Of a DNA stretch of 64,000 bases, positions 47,292 through 59,005 are shown piece after piece (positions within the stretch are counted from its first letter, which is position 1; the number at the start of each line of letters is the position of its first letter). The DNA is taken from NCBI GenBank assembly GCA_916700875.1, contig CAKAKS010000004.1, positions 15,176,444-15,240,443 on the forward strand, read 5' to 3'. The stretch is from Sebastes aleutianus. Its lineage: Eukaryota; Chordata; Actinopteri; Perciformes; Sebastidae. A model generated the notes under the pieces. The model saw only the letters and a program-made list of their open reading frames with translations. It made no database searches and was not told the DNA's origin. A program made the translations under genes and the position numbers.

Positions 47292-50200
47292 AAGGTTTGT
47301 TCTTGGTAATGACATTCAAGCACAATGACCTAGTGTGGTATACATTACAACAGACATGGTCTATGTAAGTTTTATGTTAAATTACACTTAATTTGAATAA
47401 TTTGTTTTGGGTTCAAGTTTTTTCTAAATAGATGCTCTGTATCTTTTTTTTTCATAAACTTTGTATAATTTTGTAGTGAAATTTAATATTATATTTTAAT
47501 GTTATGAGTATTGAATTTTCTGATATCCCCTTTAAACATGTTCTGAGTGTCTAGTGGAGATACAGCCGTCCTATCAGAGGCTGGTTCGGCCCGTAATGAT
47601 GTTGTTTGAGATGGGCCATCGCACATGAATTTACAGCTTTCTCCATTCTTATCATAAATTGAGTGGTGCACTAAGAACGGGGGTTATACAGTCACATAAA
47701 ACCTCCCGTTATGGCCTGTGTTCTGTTTAGCCCTTGATAGAAACGTGGCGTTGCTTCCTGGTGTATTTCTGACCATGAAAATTATAATATGGAACAAAGA
47801 TTAGAATGAAATTATCGTGGCCCGGAAGGCATTTACCCGCCGTGCTGAGGCGCACTACGGAGGGTTAGGGGAGGGGGAAAAACCCTGGTCCCCAAGAATA
47901 ATGATAATACATTAGGCTGTGAGCGTGCTGGTATTATTGCTGTACATTATGTATGTTCCATTTATACTACCTCACACAGCCCAACCGCTGCTGACGGATA
48001 GGTCATTACTCCCCGCACCGATGAACACTTATCAGGCCCCACTGCTGTTTATGGCCAGAATGAAGAGCACTTGTCAGTCAAGGTCACTGCTTTGTGTGTC
48101 CTCTTTAATAGTTCCTTCTTCACAGTTGTTGAACTTTGTATGCTAGCTCGGGCCCCCCTCTAAGTGGTGAGGGAGACGGGCCGGCTGCTTTAACGGTGGA
48201 GATTCAGTCTTTTATGTTGTGTAGAGGGACGTCTCTGCTGCCGGTGTTAACACCCAATGTGTGTTTGACCACTGGAGAGGTTTCATTGGCCTGAACAATG
48301 TTGAATTATGGTTCCCGTGTGAGTAGCATTAGTGTATTTGTGTGCCTCAGAGAGAATAGGAACCCGAGATAGAGAGAGATCTATATCCGATAAAGGTCTG
48401 CTCATACTTGCTGCAGCAAACGAGCTGCTTTTTTCGTGCGTGTATGTGTGCGAGAGTGTATGATAAGTTCGGGTGACAGGATCCTAAGAGCCTGCTCTAA
48501 CTGGAGGGCCAATGCTAATGCATGGCTGGTTGCGTTACACCAGCTAGTGCTGAAATCAGAAGTGGCCCACAGTGCAGTGCAGGGTTTGGCCCTGGGACAA
48601 AAACAGATTTTGGTTGCCTTGGATTCTTTTAGCTTCGAGCCTCTTAATATTTGTCATCGCTGCACAAGTCGTATCTCTGTATCTTGTAGCACTATTAGGC
48701 CTGCACAAGCAAAGACACACACTTGTTTATCCAGACTGCTTAGGTAAAAAGGCTTGCCCCATGGTAACTGTCTATGTTGTTTTGTGTTATGCACCCATCA
48801 TGTTTTTGCTTGCTGTACTTGTTTTCTTTACCACAAAAAAATGGTCATTATTCAATTTTCAAGCACTTATTTTATTAATAATGTTCCTTCTGTGTTGTTT
48901 AATTTGCAGTGCACACATTTGCAGCTATTCTCATGAGATTTTGGTCATGAAGACGTTCAAATTTAATGAGTCAGATTTACAATTTTTACCACTGTTGGCT
49001 ACATCCCGCAAAAAAACTCAAAAAGCAAATGATGAATTTAATTTCCTTAAAAGATGTAAGATGAAATCACAGGTTACCACTGTGTTGTACCATGCCGGCT
49101 ACACTGACAACAGTAACAGTGTCACATGAGGTTCACATGGACGTTGACATAAAGAAACTAGATGTCTGAAAATGACTGACTCTTGGTCTCAAAAGTCTCC
49201 CTTCAACGTTCACCCTCCGTCACAACCTTATTTTGACTCTGCTGTCATAAATCCAAATGGGTGATGGTTGACAAGGTGCTTTTCATTGTCATCATTTTTC
49301 CTGTAAGTCATCCAACATAATTTACGCCGCTCACCTTCCCAGCCCGTTTCCCCAGAAAACCCCCTCTGCCGTCCAATTCTCAGCTGTAAAAATGAACAGT
49401 TCCTTTTCCTCTGCTTTGATGCAATGCTGACAGGAGTCACTTTGATATACTTGGTAGTATGAAATTTCGATCCGTCCTGTTTTTTTTTTACCTCCCGAGG
49501 CTTCATCTTTGCAGACATTGGGAGCTGTCATTTCGCGACACCCTATGACGTGGGTGACACTCAGCCGTTATGACAGGTGCTGGACAGCAGACGCACTGCT
49601 AGGCGAGCTGGCAATATTTCTTCAGGTAAAGTGCCGAAATGTGTAAATGAAATATCTATAAATTTATCACAGTTGATTTTTCTTTTTTTTTATAAATCTC
49701 CACAAAAATATCACAAACATTCACCTCTCTACTAGATGTGCAAAAATCCTCTGAAAGATAAAAGATGTGAGCATATCATTAGTAATCGCTGGGGTTGGAT
49801 TTTGCAGATTCGTTGACTTTGGTTGCTAATATTTGCATACTAATTAACAAATCTCACCAACTCACACAATATTTATCAAAGAAAGAAGCAAACCAATCTT
49901 GAGGTTTATGTCATGCAAATAAAATGTTTTTTTTTGGTGCCAAAATCACCCATCTTAAAAGTCATTTGGTCTCAGATTCAGCCTTCAAAAAGTCTTGAAA
50001 CAAAGTGGTTTGTATCGCAAACAAATGAAATAATCTTATCCTTTTAGCATATTGTTTAGGTATTTTAGGAATTTAAGGTTTTATGACTCAACAATAGACA
50101 GTCTGGCTTGTTAAGATGGAAGATTTGTTGCGGTGTGCGCTGGGATGTGGGCTATGCAGTGCACTGTGGGAGCCCACAGGGTGTATGTTCACAGTGTTTC

Positions 50201-50719
50201 CTGGATTAGACACCTTGGTATGGCCTGTGGAGAGATGTTCGTATTCTGCTGTTCACACAATCTGCCTGCTACAGCTGAGCTGCCCTTTGCCAACAGGCCT
50301 GGAGACAGGACGGACAGATTTAGATCCACATGTCGCAGTTCTCTTACGGTGCAGCTCACCATTTAATGTTTTGAAGCTGTTGTAGTTCTTCTAATGAACT
50401 AATAAGGATATTCTCGCTTGTATATTCGCTCGTGAATGTGTCTTGGGATATATGAATTGTCGCAGTGTTTATATAACGTTGTTGACATGCTCATCTGTCA
50501 CTAGGAAAACCGCCACAGGCTGTGGCCTTGGCACAAAGACATTCTCTGAGCTGAGTGAAGATGCTCGGAGCCAAGATGCACCCAGTCAAAATGTTAAGAA
50601 TTTCAGATGCCAGAATAGACAAGCGCAGGCGTTGATTTGAGGAGAAATGATGTTGAAGCAACACTGTAGATGCATATTACAATGATGCTTTGCTCGTTTC
50701 TGACAACTATGTAAACTGG
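47292..50719. other. Non-coding stretch
   Basis: No gene is established. 47770-47900 is a non-repetitive, CpG-containing block (GCCCGGAAGGCATTTACCCG region) that may be regulatory. A 558-bp open frame at 48572-49129 is the longest in the window, but it opens at GTG; the first in-frame ATG is near 48761, leaving about 120 residues. The product is rich in Leu, Phe and Ile, as expected of T-rich DNA, and shows no domain. T-rich runs lie near 49475, 49680 and 49925. Confidence 0.5.
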
Positions 50720-51297
50720 TTCGCTGTTAGGGGTGGGGGAAAAAATCGACACAACATAGTATTGCAATATTTTGCGTGGCATTATCGATACACGGACATC
50801 AAGTATGAATCTTTTATTATATAAACTAATAACCTCTTAACAATTCCGACAGCTATTCTATCTTTCAGAGGGTGTAGTGGGCTCAGACTTAAAGATAAAG
50901 TGAGTATACCGGTATCATTTTAAACTACAAAACCTAAGGAATTGTTGGGATGTCATGTTAGCTTGTCGGGAAGAACACTAAATAACGCTCCAAAGTTAAG
51001 CAAAATCTTGGCGAAGAAAAACTGGTATGGCCATTTTCAAAAGGGACCCTTGACCTCTGACCTCAAGATATGTGAATAAAAACTCTGAGATGAACAGAGT
51101 GAAAACTGTATCTTATTAGATAAAACAGATTTTGACAAACTGCATAATTTGCAGTTGGAAAAAAAAGGTAATAAATCATATATCTTATTGCAATACTATA
51201 CTATTATAGCAAATCGCAATAAGATCGTATTGTGATTTAAGTATCGTGATAATATCGTATCGTGGGGCCTCTGGTGATTCCCACCCCTATTGGTTGT
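50720..51297 (-). mobile_element. hAT-like element of the TAGGGGTGGGAATC family, copy 1
   Basis: The element is 50728-51289 (562 bp). Its termini are TAGGGGTGGGGG and GATTCCCACCCCTA, inverted repeats. Flanking TTCGCTGT (50720-50727) and TTGGTTGT (51290-51297) match at 6 of 8 positions, compatible with an old hAT target duplication. The right arm (CGTATCGTGGGGCCTCTGGT) is the reverse complement of the left arm of 61289-61974. Inside, 50876-51075 carries the same module as 32391-32640 and 53022-53320. No ORF of note. Confidence 0.75.
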
Positions 51298-52325
51298 GTG
51301 GATTTAAAAAGGCAAAAAATAATCACTTGAAGATTAAAAGCATTAATTGTTGCATATTTAGCTCCCTAACAATACTGTTAGGGCACAAAAACTTTTCTCA
51401 AATTGATTTTTCCTTCAGACAATGCCTGCCAAAAACCCTTGCTGCCTCTAAAATTAAATCTCAAAAGAGCTACAGCGGAGCTAATGAGACGCCATGTGTA
51501 CAGGGTGTGGTCAAGAAGGATTGTTTACTTCTAAGCAGGAGCTGTAAGTAGGCATTATTATCATTATTTTGCATCTGCATTCGTTCAAGAAACAGCTGTT
51601 GAGTTTTGAGCGAGATTTAAAGTGGCAGGGCCTGGAGTTGTTCTTGTTCATTCAGCTAACTTAGCTTTGACATGATGGCTTCTGGCAGAGTTTTGTGCTG
51701 AACTCAACATCTGTGACAACCGTCAGCACCACTGACCAGTCCTCCCTTCCTCTCTCTGTCTCTCTTTCTCTTCTGTGTTTACATATTTCCCTTCGTCTGT
51801 CCTCCATCTTTCCCTGCCTTCCAGGATTGCCCAGATTGGGGGTTAAGACCAAACACAGAAGAAGCGGGAAAAATGGGAACCTCTGATGCCACTAGATCAG
51901 TTTCTTCTGCCAGTACCCATCTCCATCACTGCCACATCAGCTGGTCCCAAGGTTGTGAGGTCATCCAAACATCTGGCCCCTCTACCATGTTTTCTAAGGT
52001 CAGTGGGTAGCATCTGTTTATAGACCCCGCCACCTTCAATGTCTCTGACAACGAGGCTCACGCTGAGAAAACCAGACAAAATGCTTTGATCAGTCATAAG
52101 TGTTGACAAGCTGTAAATCTGATGTAAATAAAACCTGCCACAGTCAGTCAACACTAAACCTTTACACATGGTATAGAAGTTAGAGCCATTGTTTTGTCAA
52201 ATCATACAAATATATATAATCACAAACACCATCAAACTTCAACATGAAAATCAGGTAAATAGCATTATGAAATGATAAGACTGCCAGTTTCTTTAATGTT
52301 ATCATTATTATAGCTCTGTTGTTGT
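51298..52325. other. Non-coding stretch
   Basis: No gene is seen. 51741-51830 is pyrimidine-rich and gives short ORFs on both strands (51661-51886). Nothing else stands out. Confidence 0.5.
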
Positions 52326-52520
52326 CCAAAAATGACACACATAATGAAAACACACATACAGTAAATAAGCCATACTGTTGCACTGGATGATATGACACTG
52401 TGGTTTATTTTGACTCAATCTCACAGACACCGTCCTGCTGCCATAAATACTCACTAGTGCACCAAATGTGTATTAATCCACAGCTAAAAATAGTTCCCAA
52501 CAACTACACTATTTCCTCCT
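52326..52520 (+). repeat. Dispersed repeat, copy 1 of a pair
   Basis: Shares ordered phrases with 58815-59005: CAAAAATGA, TGCACTGGATGATATGACA / TGCACCGGGTGACATG, ACACCGTCCTGCTG, TGCACCAAATGTGTATTAAT / TGCACCTAATGTGTAATTAT and CCACAGCTAAAAAT / CCACAGCTGAAAAT. The same order and orientation at both places shows common descent. The family is unnamed by me and has no clear termini. Confidence 0.65.
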
Positions 52521-52577
52521 GTTTGGTTAACATTTGCTTAAAAGTACAGTGCATAGCTGTTTTATGAAATTAATAGC

Positions 52578-52613
52578 TTTTTTTTTTTTTAAAAAAGAAG
52601 AAAAAAAAAGAAA
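52578..52613 (+). repeat. T13 run followed by an A-rich run
   Basis: Thirteen T followed by A6, GAAG and A9 form a low-complexity inverted pair able to fold on itself. It may be a trace of retrotransposition or simple slippage. Confidence 0.85.
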
Positions 52614-52923
52614 TTATTCATTTGTGACCTATTTTAACATCCTCAGTAGGGCTGAGAGTCACTGACAGGGTAGGCAAGTCAGATCCATTTGTAGTATTAT
52701 ATTATAATAGTAGTATAATAGTAGTATAATATTATCCTTTAAGACTTAAAATGGCCAAATAAACTAAATCAAAATTGCAAACACTTCTCCAAAGGCAGGC
52801 CATATTAGTTGCACACCATTTCTGCATATGTTGTAATGATTTCCTCCTTAACACATTGAATATTTTTTGAAATGATACCCCTACAGTTTGAGCTCAGGTG
52901 CTGTTGTTTTATTGAAAACTAAC

Positions 52924-53604
52924 TAGTCCTGTCAAAGTTAATGCGATAAATAACGCGTTAACGAAAATTTGTTTTAACGCCACCAATTTCTTTAACGCAT
53001 TAACGCAACTTGTGCTTTTTAGGTTGTAGCGAGCTCAGTTTTAAAACTAGAGTGAAGATACTGGCATCATGTGAAAGTAGAAAACCTAAAGAACCCATTG
53101 GTACCAACCATGTCAGCTACCATGTAGCTTGTCGTGAAGGAGGTTAAATAACGCTCCAAACTTGCGCTAAATTTTGGCGAGACTGGCATGGCCATTTTCA
53201 AAGGGGTCCCTTGACCTCTGACCTCAAGATATGTGAATGAAAATGGGTTCTATGGGTACGCACGAGTCTTCCCTTTACAGACATGCCCACTTTATGATAA
53301 TCACATGCAGTTTGGGGCAAGTCATAGTCAAGTCAGCACACTGACACACTGACAGCTGTTGTTGCCTGTTGGGCTGCAGTTTGCCATTCTATGATTTATA
53401 TATTATTATGCTTTTTATGTTAAATGCAGTACCTGTGAGGGTTTCTGGACAATATTTGTCATTGTTTTGTGTTGTTAATTTATTGATTTCCAATAAAACA
53501 TATATACATACATTTGCATAACGCATGCATATCTGCCCACTCCCATGTTGATAAGAGTATTAAATACTTGATAAATCTCCCTTTAAGGTACATTTTGAAC
53601 AGAC
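52924..53604 (+). mobile_element. Dispersed element with AACGCGTTAACG terminus, 3'-truncated
   Basis: The left end reads TAGTCCTGTCAAAGTTAATG followed by GATAAATAACGCGTTAACG and ACGCATTAACGCAAC. The shared module follows (GTAGCGAGCTCAG to TGATAATCACATGCAG, about 53022-53320), then AAGTCAGCACACTGACACAC and AACAATATTTGTCATTG-like text to about 53604. From memory, full copies of this percomorph family end in GCGATTAATCGCGATTAA-type sequence and TTGACAGCCCT. That end is absent here, so the copy appears truncated. No protein. Confidence 0.75.
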
Positions 53605-56478
53605 ATGGAAAGTCCATTTCCATAAAGTGTATTACGATATTTTGTCCAGCCCCTGTACGTGACATACAAACATGTTGGAGATATATGCAATGACATGTTA
53701 ATGTCAGCTGTTGTCGGAGAATTTGAATCATTAAACGTGATGGATGGACCCCATCCATATCCCAATCAGTTATTTTATGAAGACAGAAAGGGTTCACTTG
53801 GATTATCCCAACAACAAGACAACCACCGATGTAGGTGATGCAGGTTTGTAAGCCAGATGATTTGGTAGCAGGCACCTGTCCCTTTGTGTCAGGTCTCGGT
53901 GAAGTTTGAACAGCAGCCGGTGCTGTGATGTCGGGGGCTCTTAGGGGTCAGGACAGGAATTATTGAACAGAGGGTGGCTGACAGAGGGAGCTGGCACTGG
54001 GAGCAAACAGATGTTGCAATCTTAAAGAAATACACAACCTCTGAATTAAATATGAAGAGCGGGGGCAGCCAGAATAGAGGATGCTGGTGACTTTGTCTCT
54101 TCTTCTTGGCCAATCACAGTGCTCTGCTGCAAGTCAAAGCTCCACTGAATGGTCAGTTGTTGTTGTGACGAGAACCAGGTAGATTATCTCAAAGTATGTT
54201 GGTTTCTCAGAAAGGACTTGAGAGATGTGACCAAAAACCCTTAAAAAAGTTCTGTGAAGAAGACAGCTGTTGGGAGCATACTGTAGATTCATTATTCAGG
54301 AGCAGTGGGTCTCTGGACGCAGCATGTTATGTCAAAGTGTTTTAAAGCATTTACGCCACAGCAGCTCAGTGATGAAATCTGTAAAAAAGAGAGGAATCTG
54401 ACATCGAATGTCCTCAGAACATCGTTTTACCACAAGTGTTTTGTTTCCCAGTCATTTTTACACAGCTTCTCACTCACAAGGAATCTGTCTGAATATTTGA
54501 TGGCAGCAGAAACCGTTTGTGTCTTTACTGAGAGAATGAGGCTTCACGTAGACAGTTCAAGGTCTTCTCATCACATGAATCATGTTATTTGTACCCCGAG
54601 TCCTCTTCTTTTAGAACGAGTCAAGTGAAATAATGTAGTGGAATATTTCCATGTAATGTTCAAACTTTGTGTATAGTAACTGCTTTTAAAATTTGGTTTT
54701 GCATGAAGACATTACAAAAAATCAATCCATTTTGTCAGTAAATTTACCGCTCCATCCCAAAGTGTTTATCCTGAGTTTGTACCCAACCAATCCTCATAAA
54801 CAACAGAACAGAAGATATGTGCGTATTGCAAAACGCTTAATAGCTCTCGCCGGGAAAAGCATGAACAGGCCTCGATTGGCCGATGACTTAAGGACGTGTT
54901 GTCTTGCCTTACAGTGAAAAAGATAACATATATGGTTATGGGTAAACAAGAAACTTATGAAAAGGTTTGGGGACTATTTTTGGATTTTGTTGAGCAAAGT
55001 AATATGGGTGAAATACTGGCTAATGAGGGGAACTCTGAGTAATTTACTATGCTCTGTATTCACTAGATATCCGATTGGCTTGTGGCGCTGTGGTTCATCT
55101 AAAATATGTCCCAAATATGATTTATCCTATTGGATCAGACCACTACAAAAGGTAATTTTGTTTTTTTTATCCTGTTGTATGTGTACAATATATAATATTG
55201 ATATATATCGTGATTATGGGGTGTAACTGTACACAAGTCAGGGATCAGTTTATACCCGGGTTTGTGATTCACGGTTCGGTGTGAGTTCATACAGCGGGGG
55301 AAAAAAAAAAATCCATTTTCTTTCTTTTCACTTATTTTGAACAAAGAGTAGTACAATTGTCAAAGACAGACAAAATCCTCTTGCTGGGGACTGAGGTAGC
55401 ATTTTGCCCACTGGCAAGTGGTAAATACACTTCTTTATATAACAATTTATTATCTAAAAACATGATGTATATGAGTCTTAAATCCAGCTCTGCATATCTC
55501 TCTCTGTTTATCTCTAAAGTGGATGGCCTTCTGCCAGTTGGGCCTGGCTCCGAGTGCTGTAGTGTCAACACTGAAAAGTGAGGGCCAGAGGGGTGATGTA
55601 AGTATTGATACACTCCTTGAAATCACTTTGTCACCGCCGGAGATACCAAGCTGCCGGAGCAACACAATAGCAGCGAGATGATTGTGAATTCTTGGCAGAG
55701 GGTTGAGGGATGCCATTAAAAAGGCAAATGTGATTAATTTTTAGTGAGAACGCCCTCTTCTTGGCGATTGTCAGCGAGGTCGGGCTAAAGGGATGTGACA
55801 CAGAAATTACTCTTCCTCCTGGCGTCTAATGTGACTCGTCACTCCGAGGAAATATCTGGGAGATGGGGGGTCTGACAAAACCGCTCTCATCTAATAGACT
55901 AACTATTTGTCCAGGGCTCGTGCGGCAGAGATCTGGCTCAATAGCGCTAAGTGATCAATTGCTTAAACACCACAGATCACTTGTGATTCAACACAAACAA
56001 AAGTGTTTTATCTCAAATTGTCACTGAGGGCTTCATCGCATTTGTATGGATGAGGGACAAAAGCAATTTAAAACAATCAGGGAAGCATAAAGAGTAGATA
56101 CAATAAATTCTCGTACGCGCCTCACATTTTGTCCTTTTAACACTCTTTATGCACATCCTGATGTGTGTCAGTGGTTGTCAGGGTTTTCTTTAAACCGGTT
56201 CAAACTGAGACAAACCCCCCTGTGGAGTGACATTTTCCAGGCGACACAATAGCCACACTTTATCCCGACCCCTCCATAAACACTACGACCGCTGCCTCTG
56301 TCTCTTCCTGTAGACGTACTAACAACAACAGACAGCACACAGGTCACACTAAAGGTTACGTCTTTATCTATTTCATGCAGTTTCAGTCAAATGCTTTTTT
56401 ATAAATGAATATGTGTAATAATTGGTATATGTTGGCTACAACTAATTGAACAACAGGAATCCTACCAGTCAGCCTTTC
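53605..56478. other. Non-coding stretch
   Basis: No gene is established. The minus-strand ORF at 53480-53875 (131 residues) begins inside unique sequence and runs into the dispersed element, and a second frame is open over it; it has no domain. Other ORFs (54305-54628, 54693-54917, 54957-55226) are unrecognised. An A-rich run lies near 55301. The candidate regulatory block 55570-55970 is listed separately. Confidence 0.5.
55570..55970. promoter_or_regulatory. Candidate conserved non-coding element
   Basis: Non-repetitive, with retained CpGs (CACCGCCGGAG, GGCGATTGTCAGCGAGG, CTCGTCACTCCGAGG) and homeodomain-like cores (GCAAATGTGATTAATTTTTA near 55724, AAGTGATCAATTGC near 55949). The block lacks a supported ORF. 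This composition contrasts with its surroundings and fits an enhancer, by inference only. Confidence 0.3.
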
Positions 56479-56721
56479 CTAAAGGCACAGTTGGGTTTTA
56501 AGGAATTTTGCTTTTTTTCCTACATAATTAAAATTGTACTAATCCATGCATTTTTTACCTCTGCATGCATTTTTTTTTTGTCTCTAGATAGAGCCATTTG
56601 CATTTTCGCATCAGCCACAGTAGTTTTCGAACACGCTTGGCACACGGGAGAGGTTTCAGTTGGTTGCAATCTGCAACCTCATCGCTAGATGCCGCCAGAT
56701 CCTACACACTGCACCTTTAAC
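56479..56721 (-). mobile_element. MITE of the TTAAAGGTGCAGTGTG family
   Basis: The right end is CCTACACACTGCACCTTTAA, the reverse complement of a terminus I recognise as frequent in fish. Next to it lies CAACCTCATCGCTAGATG, read on minus as CATCTAGCGATGAGGTTG, also typical. The left end CTAAAGGCACAG is a shorter inverse match. 243 bp, no coding capacity. Confidence 0.7.
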
Positions 56722-56884
56722 TTAAAAAAAGCATTGTAATTAATGTATATAGAGTTGCAACTTTTACTATGAAACCTGCAATGATTGATTTTTTGGCCAC
56801 CTTGGGACAGTGGAAACAAACTGTAAACATAATAACTGACTTTTTAACCTTTTGACAACCTTTGAATCGCCATTTTAAGTTGAC

Positions 56885-57387
56885 TAGTGCAGTGCTCGTT
56901 AGTGGCGTGGCCATTTGGAGCGGGCTGATCGCTTGGCACCCTGTATTGCTACTTGCAGCATTGTCGGGGGGCGTGACCGTTCAGAGTGGGCCAATAGCTT
57001 GGCCCCAGGGAAGTGCTCCTTGCAGCGTTGTCGAGAACTGCTCATCGCTTGTTGACTCCAGGGAAGTGAAGAAAAGTTCAGTTGTAACGTTAGCATATCC
57101 AGCATCCAGCAGCAAAACTGAACTGCAGTGAATGAGCCGCGGTCTTCCGACTGCCAACGTCAGGCTCGACTCCTCCCTCGCTGCTGCACAGAGTGCCGTT
57201 TGCTTATTTATTCAAAGTTTATGAATATTGAACATGTCGCATGTCCAAATTGCACCAAATTTGACACGACGCTTCCTTGGGTACCCAGTAAAACACCTGC
57301 CAAGTGTGAAGATGATCGGATGAGCGGTTCTTGAGATATTTGAAGGACACACAGACAGACACGGATTCCTTGCTTTATAGTTAGATA
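56885..57387 (+). mobile_element. 3' part of an RTE-like non-LTR retrotransposon
   Basis: The segment ends with AGATGATCGGATGAGCGGTT, CTTGAGATATTTGAAGGACA and a CACAGACAGACACGG run, then TTGCTTTATAGTTAGAT. I recognise this untranslated tail from teleost RTE-type LINEs and the SINEs that use it. The upstream portion (56900-57060) has an internal repeat of GGCGTGGCC/GGCGTGACC and GGGCTGATCGCTTGG / GGGCCAATAGCTTGG phrases. There is no reverse transcriptase. The left boundary is approximate. Confidence 0.55.
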
Positions 57388-58814
57388 TGGCGAACTGTTG
57401 CCTATTTACACATCGAGCAGATTCGGAGCAACGTTAACAAATATTTAAAGTCGTGTTTGTGTCCACCTGGTGAATTTATGTTCTATATTCACTCTTTTTT
57501 ATCTCCAGTAACTCCTCACTGAAATATCAAAATAAAAAAAAATATCAGAATGTTGTATGTGCTTGTATAAACATTTGTTTAGAAAAATTGCGAAGGATTA
57601 CTAAATATTAAAACCACAATGTATTTCTGTAACAGAGCTGTAACTGATCCCCCCAGACATCCATGAACAGAGATAAACTATTGATCTGATAATTCACTGT
57701 TCCTTCAATCTGCACACAGAGACATAAAAACTCTTGGAAGGAAGAAATTGTAAAATCCTCCTTCTATTTATTTTAAATTGGCCAGCTGTGCATTCTGAAA
57801 ACTAACATTCTTCTGAGCGTTGAATCGATGATAAAAGTCCTAATATAAGCCACTGGACATCACAATTGCTTAGTCCCATTTTGCTTGTAATCTTGGTTTA
57901 GTCCTTGGCTTGTATGTCCTCCTCAGGAAATGACTATCCCACTGCTACAGGCTGGCAGGTCGGGCTACTGCACACAATGCTGTAGTTTACTTTGTGAGAA
58001 AACTGCTCACGTTCTTGTATCCCATTACCGCGACCACCTTGAGATAAATGGCTCTTTCTCCCCTCTGCCATAAGGTTTTATATCAAACGACATGTGTTGA
58101 GTATCTGACTGCAGGTTATATTGTTTCAGCGGAAATAAAACAATCACTTCTGGAGCTGTTTGTGGGCGCCTGCCTGCGGTGTGTAACTGCTGGCCGACCT
58201 ATATATACACACACACACTGTTTATAGATGTAAGGAAGAGGACAGTGGCAGGTGACAGGTTAACTCTGCTGTGTAAATTCCTGGGCCGTGTATGATGTAG
58301 CCTGTGATCCTGCAGTCCTTGATTAGATCTGAGCTAGTAAATATCCTGTGATTAATCAAAAGGGCTTGTTCTGCGTGTAGCGTCCCTGTGTCACCTTCAC
58401 AGCTGGGGAGCAGGGCCGCCTTGTTTACCACACTCCACCTCCATCTCCTCAGACCTCATCCTTATTTCATCGCAGCTCATAGACGGCTAACATATACGGC
58501 TCCATGCTGGGGACATGGTTTGCATTGTAAAATGAGATGTTATAGCAGATATTGTGCACGATCACTGCCTTATATTTCCATTTTGATAGTGTGTCCCACA
58601 GTCTTTCTTTGTTATTTACGTAAAGGACTGTTGTGTGAAAAAACAGTATTATGTGACATGTGGTGTTTGTGATTGGTGTGCTTTTGTAAAGGATGATGAT
58701 TTTTCTATTTTAATTTTCTTAACAAACCAACAATGAATGGCTCCTACTAACATGTATTGTCTGTATAGTCGAAGCCTGATATCTCTAAACAACTCAACAA
58801 CAATCTATCTCCAC
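57388..58814. other. Non-coding stretch
   Basis: No gene is seen. A short CA run at about 58206-58218 lies beside an ATATAT run. ORFs at 58222-58431 and 58388-58672 overlap antisense without domains. Confidence 0.5.
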
Positions 58815-59005
58815 TGTAGTGCAAAAATGATTAAAAAAACACATCAGTGAGCCACATCATTGCACCGGGTGACATGTTCCTTCATTAAGATGAATGTTGT
58901 AGTTTATGTTGAGTCTATCCCACATTCAGTAGTACACCGTCCTGCTGCTGGAAGTACTCATGCACCTAATGTGTAATTATCCACAGCTGAAAATGTTAGG
59001 TCTGC
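58815..59005 (+). repeat. Dispersed repeat, copy 2 of a pair
   Basis: Homologous in order and orientation to 52326-52520 (shared ACACCGTCCTGCTG and CCACAGCTGAAAAT-type phrases). More diverged at its left half. No termini can be placed. Confidence 0.6.

Noticed and set aside
48572..49129. Longest open frame (185 codons) with apparent membrane segments
   Set aside because: It opens at GTG, not ATG; the first in-frame ATG leaves about 120 residues. The Leu/Phe/Ile content follows from T-rich DNA, there is no recognisable domain, and an open frame of this length is expected to occur about once by chance in 64 kb.
52578..52613. Bacterial-type terminator hairpin
   Set aside because: The T and A runs fold, but there is no GC stem and the DNA is eukaryotic; it is a homopolymer slippage product or repeat remnant.
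53480..53875. 131-residue minus-strand ORF
   Set aside because: It runs from unique sequence into a dispersed element, a second frame is open over it, and no domain is seen.
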